DNA from: Mortierella sp. BCC40632
Taxonomy: Eukaryota > Mortierellomycota > Mortierellomycetes > Mortierellales > Mortierellaceae
Direction of reading: 5' to 3'
Assembly (NCBI GenBank): GCA_011634665.1
Contig: WAEK01000004.1
Location: 2,795,501 to 2,859,500, forward strand
Length of the DNA: 64,000 bases
In this document: positions 37,143 to 46,400 of the stretch, one piece after another
Layout: every line of letters starts with the position of its first letter
Numbering within the stretch: position 1 is the first letter of the stretch
Notes under the pieces: model-generated
Database searches by the model: none
What the model was told of the DNA's origin: nothing
What the model saw: the letters and a program-made list of their open reading frames with translations, nothing else
Position numbers and translations under genes: made by a program

Positions 37143-37988
37143 TTACAGGCTCTTCTTCCACGCGGCAATAGACTGGTCCAGTGCCTTGGCCTTTGCTGCA
37201 TCATTGTTGTCCTGGTAGGCCTTGCTCAAGGACTCTGCGGCATTCACGAGCTCTGAGGCAACCTTCTTTGTCAAAGGCTCATCCCTCTCTCCATCAATCA
37301 GCAAATACTCATCCATGGTGGCAGTAGCTCTCCTAAGACCCTCCTCGCCGCCATAGGCTAGTGATCCCTTTACAAGATTGGCGTAAACAGAGGCATCATC
37401 CGCTCTGAGGTTGTAATAAGGAATCACAGCCATTGTCAAGAAGGCGCCATCCAGCTGCTTCAATCCATCCTCAGTCTCTGGAACAACCTGCTTCACAAAC
37501 GATCTCACAACCTTGCGCATCGTCGTCTGGCTAGGATGCATATTGTATTTCTCACGATCACCCAACAGAGTCAAGGCAACGTCAGGGCGTCCTACACTGC
37601 AAAGAGCAAGAATCATCCTGTGCGATTCATCAAACTGGGTTGGGAGCTGTTTGTTTCGCCATTGAGCGACGAGTGCTGGGATCTGCTCGGCCTGCTCGGC
37701 GTTTCTGAGCATGCCGACAAGATTCAGCAATGCCGAGTGACGAGGAAGCTCGTGTTTTGGTGTGGAAGGTTGAGTCTTGTTGTAGATGATATCGTAGAGC
37801 TCCTGGTATTGGACCAATGTTGCCTCGCTATCAGCGTCGGCGTCGCCTTCAGCATTTCCAACAGCACCGCCTTGTTCCAATGCTTCCTGCGCGCGCTTCT
37901 CACGTTCCAGCTCCAAGAGCTCTGCCTCCAGTTCCTCGTCGTCTTCATCCAAAATAGCTCGCTTCTTTTTAGAGGCTGTTGTAGGCAT
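37143..37988 (-). CDS. Helical protein of unknown function, single exon
   Basis: Uninterrupted frame of 281 aa. The ATG at 37988 (MPTTASKKKR) was chosen over an upstream in-frame ATG at 38045, because the intervening stretch is an unlikely Ile/Phe/Tyr-rich sequence in AT-rich DNA. After a basic start comes an acidic coiled-coil-like helix (about residues 12-35). From about 65 on, pairs of amphipathic helices resemble PPR/TPR solenoids (HSALLNLVGMLRNAEQAEQI, RMILALCSVGRPDVALTLLG). The C-terminus is also helical. A role in RNA or ribosome assembly is possible but unproven. No mitochondrial presequence is obvious. The gene is surely real given its length and C-ending codons. Confidence 0.8.
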   Translation of the reverse strand: MPTTASKKKRAILDEDDEELEAELLELEREKRAQEALEQGGAVGNAEGDADADSEATLVQYQELYDIIYNKTQPSTPKHELPRHSALLNLVGMLRNAEQAEQIPALVAQWRNKQLPTQFDESHRMILALCSVGRPDVALTLLGDREKYNMHPSQTTMRKVVRSFVKQVVPETEDGLKQLDGAFLTMAVIPYYNLRADDASVYANLVKGSLAYGGEEGLRRATATMDEYLLIDGERDEPLTKKVASELVNAAESLSKAYQDNNDAAKAKALDQSIAAWKKSL

Positions 37989-38206
37989 ATTCGTCGAGTA
38001 GGAGTAATAGTAGAAGAGTGAGAAAGTTGTAATTAATATGATCACGATCCTACTGGAGTTTTCTTTTTTTTTTTTTTCTTTTTTTTTTTTTACTCCAATA
38101 TTGACAACATACCGATTTGTGTAGGGCGGAAAGCGTGGTATTGGCGGGCAATCGAAACAGCTGGGGCTAGCGTGTTCATAGATTCCAGAAAGAAAAAAAA
38201 ATACAT

Positions 38207-38427
38207 TTAGGACTCTGGATATCTTGAAGCTCCACTTCCAGACCCACCCAGCGTGGCTCCCGCAAAGACTTCTCCCTTCTCTTCCGCCTGGAAGAACTGC
38301 TTTCCCCCGTAAAAAAAAAAGAGTAGTTCCTGAGGATGGCTGTATTACCCTGACGAGCGATCATGGGGTGTGTTGGCCGAGCGAGCCTTACGGCCATGCG
38401 GGCGAGGTTGCGGATGTGTGATGCCAT
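38207..38427 (-). CDS. Candidate 52-aa protein, two exons
   Basis: Exon 1 is 38392-38427, encoding MASHIRNLARMA with donor GTAAGG. Exon 2 is 38207-38329, and the intron is 62 nt with acceptor CTCAG. The joined frame reads ELLFFFYGGKQFFQ, then AEEKGEVFAGATLGG and ends in a Gly/Ser-rich tail before TAA. The start is basic and amphipathic like a mitochondrial import signal, followed by a short aromatic segment. That suits a small inner-membrane or respiratory-complex subunit (inference). Unspliced, the other frame also stays open for some distance, so this model needs transcript support. It lies divergently, 223 bp from the H2B start. Confidence 0.45.
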
Positions 38428-38650
38428 GGCCAGTGTTCCTGAGCAGCAGCTGATGCGGAAGAGGTTGACTTGAGGTGTGTCCTTCTTTTCGGAGGAGATC
38501 AGTTTTTTTTTCCTGGAAGCATAAACACAAGCAAAAAATTCGGTGACCGTCAATAACAGTCACTCAACGCGATTTTTGTGTCTTGCTTCTTCACTCTTTC
38601 CATCCACGCATCTTTCCCTTCCACCTCATCACCCATCCGATCCTACCACA

Positions 38651-39064
38651 ATGGCCCCTAAGCCCGCCGTCGCTGAGAAGAAGCCCTCCACCGGAGGCAA
38701 GGCCCCCGCCAAGACCGCTGCTTCGTCTGACAAGAAGGATCGCAAGCCAAAGTCTGAGGGTGGCAAGGGCCGTAAGAAGAACCGCTCCGAGTCCTATGCC
38801 TCGTACATCTACAAGGTCTTGAAGCAGGTCCACCCCGACACTGGTATCTCCAACAAGGCCATGTCCATCCTCAACTCGTTCGTCAACGATATCTTTGAGC
38901 GTATCGCCGGCGAGGCCTCCAAGCTTGCTTCTTACAACAAGCGTTCGACCATCTCCTCTCGCGAGATCCAGACTGCTGTCCGTCTTATCCTTCCCGGTGA
39001 GTTGGCCAAGCACGCCGTCTCTGAGGGCACCAAGGCCGTCACCAAGTACACCTCGTCCAAGTAA
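38651..39064 (+). CDS. H2B: Histone H2B
   Basis: Intron-free, 137 aa. The N-terminal tail is Lys/Pro/Ala-rich. The histone fold begins at about residue 45 ([19 protein letters not shown]) and is complete: [23 protein letters not shown], then [36 protein letters not shown]. The Lys in the C-terminal AVTKYTSSK is the conserved ubiquitylation site of fungal H2B (K123 in budding yeast). The protein pairs with H2A in the nucleosome. Codons are almost all C- or G-ending, as expected for a highly expressed gene. No H2A gene is adjacent in the window. Confidence 0.99.
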   Translation: MAPKPAVAEKKPSTGGKAPAKTAASSDKKDRKPKSEGGKGRKKNRSESYASYIYKVLKQVHPDTGISNKAMSILNSFVNDIFERIAGEASKLASYNKRSTISSREIQTAVRLILPGELAKHAVSEGTKAVTKYTSSK

Positions 39065-39208
39065 ACCGGCCAAAGGAGTAGCGTAAGGTAGTGGACACGA
39101 AGATTCGGTTCTCTAGCGCTTTATGAACAACGGAAGCATATCGACCCCCTCCTCTCTCTCCTTCTGCAACCCATACAGCAATACTACACCGATTAGCGAA
39201 ACCAAATG

Positions 39209-39209
<1 letters not shown>

Positions 39210-39249
<40 letters not shown>
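39210..39249 (+). repeat. A40 homopolymer downstream of H2B
   Basis: Forty consecutive A about 145 bp past the H2B stop. It could be genomic simple sequence; nothing nearby shows it to be the tail of a retrocopy. Confidence 0.95.
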
Positions 39250-39251
<2 letters not shown>

Positions 39252-40634
39252 CGCGTACCTTGACTCGGGACCGGCTGACGCAAGCACTTCTCATCTATTG
39301 AGGTACTGGAACTCGACGATGGATTCTGGGCGACCCTGGACCCATGACATGAATGGGGAACGCGTTCTTGTTTTTTTTTTTTTTTTTGGACCATCAAAAA
39401 AAAAATTTTTTTTTTTCGCCAATCTACTCCATGACGCGTCGCTTCGACCCCATTCTGTGATTTCTCAAACCCCAATCCGACTCTGTACATCATCAACTCT
39501 CGATTGCAATAAATCTACTTCGACAAACACTATGGAACATTCATGAGGTCATTGTAGAAGCAGGATGAGTTTATGGGCCATGATGAGTCGATCAGACTTA
39601 AAGAAGGATGTGATGGGTTCTTGGAGAGTGATGAGTTGAAATGGGTTGATGAGAGGTGATGATGGGTTATATAATGGGTACATGAAGTAGAGAAAGAGCG
39701 TGATAGAGCGTGATTGAGTCCATAGAAAACGGGGGAAGGTTGAGAAATGGTGGCGTCTTGATAAGCTCCTTGAACCCAAAGAGAGCACGGCAAGCATTTT
39801 CAGGCACTTTTCATTTCTTATTTCTGACAGCTGGAACCAAGGTTCGGCCAGTCAAGTAAATTTTTGTTGTTCCAGACCATGAAAGAGCCAGAGGACATGT
39901 CCTTTTTCTTTTCTTTTTTTTAAAAAGGCTGTCTCCGTTTACTCAAAGGTGCCAACACACTCACTCGTCTACCCCTCTCTATACCCTTGGTGCTGACAGT
40001 CACTGATAATCCTGCTTTGTGGTCATTCTGTGTCCGGTTTCATGAGTCGCGAACGCGATGCACCCCACGCGAATGGTTTTTTTTGCAGAATCAGTCAACT
40101 GGCCTTCCTCGCTACCTGACAACAATTTGTTACGCGTTACTAGCAACTTTGAGTTTGCCGAAACAAGACGCTTTGCCATTCTCTAAGAGTTGATCAAGGA
40201 CATGGGACAATCTGATCGTGTTCATATCCTTTGAAAGCAATAGCCAAAACACGTATAGCAGAACATGGACTTTCTAGTTGACCTTTCGACTCGTTGCCTA
40301 GTAAAGAGCCAGTCGTGTTCATGGAACCAGATACTGGTATTAGCCCTGACCATCCTCCTTATGGTCCCTACCATTTATAAATGAGCTTTCTACTCTAAGT
40401 CTCTTTGATTAATTCAATACTCCAGAAAAGCATTTCAATACCTCGCCGCCAGTCGCGTGGCCAAGGAATGGAAACTAATACTACCAAAACTTCTACAGAA
40501 GGACCAGTACGCGGTGATCCACAAATTGATCCCTATTTTCTTTATCTTGAGCGGCAAAGAGTTCATTTGGGGCTGAAAACTCTTTGCCAATGCATTCGGT
40601 ATTTGAGCAACCTTTGTATGCACTTGACCGTCTT

Positions 40635-40880
40635 TCATTGATATGAGTCGCTCGCTCCTTTATTCCGTCCCCCCAAAGCCGCGGGATATCCTTGGCTGTC
40701 AAACCAACAGTACCAAAACGCGTCCGTCGTAGCGGTCCATTCCATTGCCCCACTTGAACATTCAGACTCAATTTGCACCTCTGAATAGCCGATCCACTTT
40801 ACAGTGTACACATCATCTGCGCCGAATGTAACTTGGTTCAGAATAGGTCGTGGTCTCATCTCCAGGACAACCTTCTCCAG
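40635..40880 (-). pseudogene. Possible gene relic or small secreted-like protein fragment
   Basis: The minus-strand frame is open from about 40880 to TGA at 40635. It contains a protein-like sequence with regular aromatic and Cys residues (VTFGADDVYTVKWIGYSEV, ATTDAFWYCWFDSQGY). A stop lies just upstream and no clear splice site or signal peptide could be attached, so it may be a last exon or a remnant. Family unknown. Confidence 0.25.
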
Positions 40881-42352
40881 TCAGCTTGGGATACTACACA
40901 GTCTTCTCGTGTGGTAGGATCTAGGCCCTCTTCTCTCTCACTCTCTCATCTTCTACTGACCCTGTTATCCAGAGTTCGGATCTTTCAATCTCTTTTTTGT
41001 CACTATGGCCTAAGTAGCATTTTTCATGTACAGAAAATCGGCGTTGGCGACAGCATAGCACTGATCAGAGAAGGCACAGCCGCTCTCTATGATGGTTGTC
41101 ACTCAACTCGAAAGCCATCACGAGGTGTCATCAAGGTTGGTCAGTGAATTGTACCTCCGAGATGGTGTGAACATTTGATTTCTTTAACCGCTCATCCTCT
41201 CTACTCTCTCACTCAACACCTCAACGGCTCGAAAGTTTTCAATGGTACATGAACTCCTGTTTATTGAAGATGTTCAAGCTTATGTACAAAGTCCGCGATT
41301 CTGCTACTCTTGTCTTTTTTGGCCTTACAGTTTACACCAACACTTGATCTTTTTTTTTTTTTTTCTGTAATGGGGCCGAGAGGCGAAATCATACGAGGTG
41401 TGACAACACCCAAAAGGCGGAGATGTAGTAGGCCGAAAAGGGCTCCTTCGTCTTTCTTGTCATCGATTACTTGCTGCAACCGCAGTCGCTGCCGCAAGCG
41501 CAGGCAAAAAAAAAAAAAAAAAAAAAAAAAGGTCAGGGACAAGAGAAAAGGAGTCGAAAGACAGGCAAGTAAGAACCACCAGGCCCAAGAGCGGCATAAA
41601 TAATGAGAAACTGAGAGAGAGAGAATGGCGTCCCCTATGTCAGCATGGTTCTATCTCCGCACGAACATCGGGATGTGGGCTACTCCTTTCAGCCTTCCCA
41701 GCGTTGAATCAGAGATCATGATGGCATTGGCGTCCACCCAGACACACAAGGTTACATGTTCTACATTGATTCTTCTCTGCACGCCTGCACCTTCTCTTTT
41801 GTGTCCTCAACTGTGGAAAGCGTCCCCCGAACTCTGTTCTGCCAAAGCTGCAGCAACCTCGCCGAACCAGGCAAAGAGAAAAAGGAGAGGGCCTTTGGAA
41901 AACCTCGTCTGGGCGTGCTGATTCCTTGAGTGTGCATACTTGAGGCGAAAACCACAACAAAGGCACTCGGTCGCCTCTTCTCTTCGTGATGGAGATCATC
42001 TCTACATACTGTCCAAAAACAGCATCATCCATGTCTGCTAGAGCCGTTGAGCATGCCCAACTGAGATACTAGACCTGACCAAATCCCCATCCCTTGTTCC
42101 CATCTGCAGCCCTGTAACGAGCTCTCCTCTCGCAAGATGGCGTCAATGTCGACAAGAGCAAAAAAGCTGCAGTAACTTTATCGATCGTCGCTCACGCTCT
42201 TTTTGGGTAACATCCCTGCCTATTGACCCTTCTTTTTCCCCTTTCCTCACTTTTCTTCCCGTCTTAACGCGCCTCCTCGTTTTTTTTTTTTAACACCACG
42301 CGGTAGGGGACAGAGTTGCTGAGGGGAAGGGAGGAGGGAGGGGGGTGTCAAT

Positions 42353-42734
42353 TCACGAGTAAACATACCCAGAGGCACAGTTGCATCCAGCAGCCTTGGT
42401 GCAAGCGCACGAGCCGGCGGCGCAAGTGCACTTGTCACCACCCTTGCAGTTGCAAGCGGCGTCAGAAGCGGCCTTGCCGCACTGGCATCCAGATCCACAG
42501 CCTAATCAAGTTGGGAAAAAAAAAAAAAATAAAAAAATAAAAAATGAGCAAAAAGCCAATGTTCATTAGTAGCAATACGATGACTCTTCCATTCTTAAGA
42601 TGCATTTCGGGTAATGTTGAAGGAAATGACTTGGGGGTGTGGGAAAATCAGGTGGAAAAATAAAATCCGGTCTCGGTAGTGAACTTACCACAGTTGGCTC
42701 CACAGGTGCAAACGCTGTTTCCGCAGGGGTTCAT
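42353..42734 (-). CDS. Metallothionein-like Cys-rich protein, two exons
   Basis: Exon 1 is 42689-42734 and exon 2 is 42353-42501, joined in phase 1, giving 64 aa. The product has 15 cysteines, mostly as C-x-C pairs: MNPCGNSVCTCGANCGC, GCQC, CNC, CTC, CAC, CNC. It has no aromatic residue except two Tyr at the C-terminus. The C-x-C spacing, short length and Gly/Ala/Lys filler are those of metallothioneins, which bind Cu(I), Zn(II) or Cd(II) in thiolate clusters in the cytosol. The upstream minus-strand region has T/C-rich and poly-A/T sequence, and I could not identify metal-response elements with confidence. Codon use is C-ending, suggesting high expression. Confidence 0.92.
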
Positions 42735-43100
42735 GGTGAAGAATGAGAGTGTGATGGGTGGGGTAAAAAAGGGAAGGTTGGAGTAGGAAAGGAGAGTGTT
42801 GAAGGAATGAAGAACTAGAACAATTCAGAAAAAAAGAAGAAAGAAGAAGAAAAAAAAAAAAAAAAAAAAGAAAAAGATCGCGCGCCCTTTGTACCCTCTC
42901 TTCCACCACCTCGTCCCCTACTCGCATGGTCCCGAGGCTTAGGAAAGGCATGTGGTCACTTTGGAGGCCCAGAACACACACCCTTCTCCTCACTCTCCGT
43001 CCCATGCCCCATGTCCCGGCCCTTCACATATCTCTCGGACCTGTTTTTTTAAAAAAAACGCGCACTCCATCTCCATTGATATGACTCTTAGCTCCAGTCT

Positions 43101-43152
<52 letters not shown>

Positions 43153-44365
43153 TCTCTCTCTCTCTTACTCTCTCTCTTTCGTGGTTGATCAGACCATGTC
43201 ATAACCACACTTCTTCATTGCTGGATATTCACCTCTTCTACTCTACGCCAAACGACTTTACGTGCGACAGGGAGATTTCCAAGGATACCTTCCTTCTTCT
43301 GTAGTCCTCAACCTTGCTCAGTTTCTCATTCTCGATTTGGTTCTGTCGGTCCGGGGCAAGAATTGTCCCTGAGGGAAAAGGGCGTCATACAAGAGGACTC
43401 ATGACCCGAGGATTTTTTTTTTTTTTTCGCTCGTTATTACCTTTGTTTTTAGCTATCTTATGACGCCCAACCATGGGTCATCCATCTTTACTCTTACTAC
43501 CAGATCAATTGTGTTGCTGGATGTACCATCCTCTTCGTAGGCCCTTTTGTGTGTCTTCTGGACCATCATTGCGCCCTTCGTTAAAAGCTGATCAGAGTAC
43601 ACACACCCCTACCAGGCTCAAACAGGCTACATCTAATCTACTACTACGCGCTGACCTCTCAAGCGGCATATGACATCTATCGCAGCGTTTCAGTAGATAG
43701 AATCTCACAGGGCTCTACCTGAAGGTCCAGTGTGCGGCATCACGCTGTCCAGACTCTCCTTTGTCTCGAATGCCTTTCACTTTACTTCTTCTTTTTACAA
43801 CTCGTTGACTCTACTCTTTCTTTTTTTTTTTTTATTTTTTTTTCATTTCTATTTTTTTTTTTTTTTAATAGGTCTGTTGACCCTGCTCTTACTCTCAAGT
43901 TCCGTTATTGATCGATGATCAACCGTAGCGACCACCGATCCCTGCCGTGTGCTGTCAAAAAAAAAAAAAACGCAGTGTCAGATAACTCAAATGTGCTTTG
44001 GGGTATATCCTTCAATGTTCCTATTTTCTCTTGGGTCTTGGATCTGTTCGCCAGCTTTCAGTATTCCAGAGGCGCCTTTCTTTTTTTTTCCTTGGAAGCA
44101 CAAGTAGAGCGCTGCATTATGCGCGTGTTGGGCCATTTCCACAAACCATCATTGTTGTACTCGTGTCGTTGAGTCATTTGAACGGCCAAAAGACTCAAGC
44201 ACGGACTCGCCGCCAGCTTTGTTCACATGTTCAATTAGCTTCGTCCTACAAAGACACCGAGAGCGAAGTACTTGGAGGCGGACACTTGTGAAAAAAAAAA
44301 AAAACGAGCAAACCCTCACGATCTTGATCTCGCTCTTGCTTGTTTGCCTGCTTGCTTTGTCGAGT
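42735..44365. other. Intergenic region with a CT microsatellite
   Basis: About 1.6 kb with no gene recognised. It has an A-run at 42851-42869, a CT-dinucleotide array of roughly 70 nt with two TCTTA interruptions (about 43104-43180), and T-rich tracts at 43820-43866. Its right edge is the target-site copy of the mobile element at 44366. Confidence 0.5.
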
Positions 44366-44374
44366 GTTCCTTTA
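44366..44374 (+). repeat. Target-site duplication, left copy (GTTCCTTTA)
   Basis: This 9-bp sequence recurs exactly at 54524-54532 and imperfectly (GTTCCTTGG) at 45109-45117, at the outer edges of and the junction between two elements with inverted termini. Eight to eleven bp is the usual duplication size for MULE insertions. Confidence 0.7.
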
Positions 44375-45109
44375 CGGACAAAGCTAAACTTCGGGACTCC
44401 CGAACGTTAGTTATCGTTCGGGACTGTCATTTTGCCACTTAAAATTCGGGACCCACAACCTCTTAAAATTCGGGATTGCGGTCGCTTAAAATTCGGGCTG
44501 CCACGTCATAAAATTCGGGATTGTAAACTTCGGGAGCAATTTACATCTTTCGTGTCTACGTGTTCTTGCTTTCGTTATTTTTTTTTTTACGCGGGTTTCC
44601 TGCGATGCTCTGGCTGCCAGTGCGACGTTGTGCACTCCCAGGGTGATAGTGCAGGTCCCAGGTAACGATTATGGGCTCTCAAACAAAAAAAGTAACGGAC
44701 AAAACAAACAAACAAAAAAAACAAATAAATAAATAAAAAAAAAAAAAAAAAACAACAACAACAACAACAACACTGTGAAGAATAAACCAAAAAGAGAAGA
44801 CTAAAAAGCCATCAACCGATGGGTTTAGAAGCGAAAGATAGGCTAGGAGGTTGGAGAGACGCAGGTTAAAAAAACTAGCAACCCATTGATGGACTCTGTT
44901 AGGCGAGGCGAGCCACAGGAGGAGCTGAGAAAGGTATTAGTGGTGCGAGTTACCGACCCTCGATCCCGAATTTTAAATTTTGGCCAGCCCGAATTTTAAG
45001 CGACCGCAATCCCGAATTTTAAGAGGTTGTGGGTCCCGAATTTTAAGTGGCAAATGACAGTCCCGAACGATAACTAACGTTCGGGAGTCCCGAAGTTTAG
45101 CTTTGTCCG
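44375..45109. mobile_element. MITE-like non-autonomous element, 735 bp, long terminal inverted repeats
   Basis: The ends CGGACAAAGC... and ...GCTTTGTCCG begin nearly perfect inverted repeats of about 125 bp (44375-44500 against 44983-45109). Inside each arm the motif CTTAAAATTCGGG or a close variant occurs three to four times, and a GTTCGGGA/TCCCGAAC pair can form a hairpin. The roughly 480-bp centre contains CAAA/AATA simple repeats and a CAA run (about 44700-44770) and has no coding capacity. Flanking GTTCCTTTA and GTTCCTTGG look like a partly mutated target duplication. It is probably moved by a MULE- or hAT-like transposase encoded elsewhere; its arms do not match those of the adjacent large element. 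Confidence 0.8.
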
Positions 45110-45117
45110 TTCCTTGG
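45110..45117 (+). repeat. Target-site-like repeat, middle copy (TTCCTTGG)
   Basis: It sits between the small and the large element and matches six of eight bases of the flanking TTCCTTTA copies. It suggests two insertions at one target, or a composite element whose junction has drifted. Confidence 0.55.
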
Positions 45118-45124
45118 ATGAAGA

Positions 45125-45416
45125 TATTCTCACATATATGTGAGCGGCTTATTCTCAGTCATATGTGAGAATAGCTCTCAAACTCATTTTTTTTCTTAAT
45201 CTCACATATGTGTGAGACGCTTATTCTCACACATATCTCCTGAAAAAGGCCTCCAGCTTACTCTCACACATATCTCAACGTTCTGCTCTCACATTTATCT
45301 ACAGTCCCAGCTTTTCTTTCTTCCTTTTTTTACAGGCCCCGTTAGGGGTTTTATTCATTTGTGCGCACCCGTCCCATGTTTTCCAGACGTGGCTATCTAG
45401 TCCTCAATCCACCAAG
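45125..45416 (+). repeat. Left terminal inverted repeat of the MULE
   Basis: Inverted match to 54217-54512. The outer 200 bp contain at least seven copies of CTCACATAT or CTCACACATAT, several as near-palindromes (CTCACATATATGTGAG), a likely transposase-binding array. The inner 90 bp (TTACAGGCCCCGTTAGGGG...) are shared with other copies inside the element. Confidence 0.88.
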
Positions 45417-45605
45417 GAAAAGGAAAAAAAAGTAAGAGAATAGGTGGAAGGCGATCCAGAGAAGAGGAAAAAGACCAGGGTACAATGAGCACCCGCAGAG
45501 GGGCAAGTCAAAGGCAGGGACTACAACTAGGGCAGAGGTCCCAGCTTTTCAGCCACTCAATACGACTGTTATGTCATCGGTCTATGATGCCGATTTGACA
45601 CATCG

Positions 45606-46365
45606 TCAATTGTGCTTCCCTTTTTTCTTACTCTTTTCGCCACTACTCAAAATCCTAGCACTCCTCGGTCGTCCTTTGGTCTTCACTCTTCTTGGATCGC
45701 CGACGGTAGGAGTCTCACCATCGTTTTGCACAGCTGCTTCACTTTCCATATCCTTTTCCAGAGATCCCTGAATTTCCTCCATCTTGCTCAAAATCTTCCC
45801 ATGCATAAGTGGATCGTTGCTCGAAAGACCTGCGATCTTCTTTTCCGAGTCCTGTTATTTCTGCGTGCCGTCTCTTCCTAGATTGGGTCTCCTTGTGATA
45901 AGCGACAGATTTTTTTTTTTTTTCGGAGGAGAACAGGTCAGAAACACTGGTCATGAAAGAATCCGAGGGATACCCCATTCTGGTTGACTTGTGGTGCCGA
46001 GAAGCGGCCTGGAAAGACTTGCGTCCAATCCTCTCACTAAGATCGGGGATGTCTTGGATGGATTCCTTATACCAGCGGCGGTGCACTAAACTGATGTGAT
46101 ATCGGCACTCTGGCTCTTTCCTCATGACGCAGAAAAAAATGGCGGCAAACGACTCCCCAAATTTTGGAGGAGTAGACAAGTGCAGAAGTACGAGTGATCG
46201 GTCAGAAGTATGACGTATTCCTTCTGTTCGCAGCCCAACGTGTCCTTTGCCCTGAAAACGAAACGCGTATCGTCTTGACCAATCCTAGAGATCAGAGAAA
46301 CGAGAGTTGATATACGCCCCGATTCATCCTATTACACGAGACGAGGCAATATTAATATCCTCTTC

Positions 46366-46400
<35 letters not shown>

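Larger units (their letters stand above)
39065..42352. other. Gene-poor region with homopolymers and possible relics
   Basis: About 3.3 kb. It contains a 40-nt A-run (39210-39249), paired T and A runs around 39370-39415, a GATGGGTT/GATGAG-rich quasi-repeat at 39560-39670, and A/T runs at 41349 and 41505-41530. A minus-strand stretch at 40635-40880 reads like protein (see the separate entry). Nothing else is convincing. Confidence 0.45.

Noticed and set aside
37989..38045. Upstream in-frame ATG extending the 281-aa protein by 19 residues
   Set aside because: The extension is translated from AT-rich leader and gives an atypical Ile/Phe/Tyr run before a normal start.
38591..39073. 160-aa minus-strand frame opposite H2B
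   Set aside because: Antisense shadow caused by the extreme codon bias of the histone gene.
39210..39249. A40 run as the tail of a retroposed gene copy
   Set aside because: No processed gene sequence or target duplication next to it; similar runs occur throughout the window.
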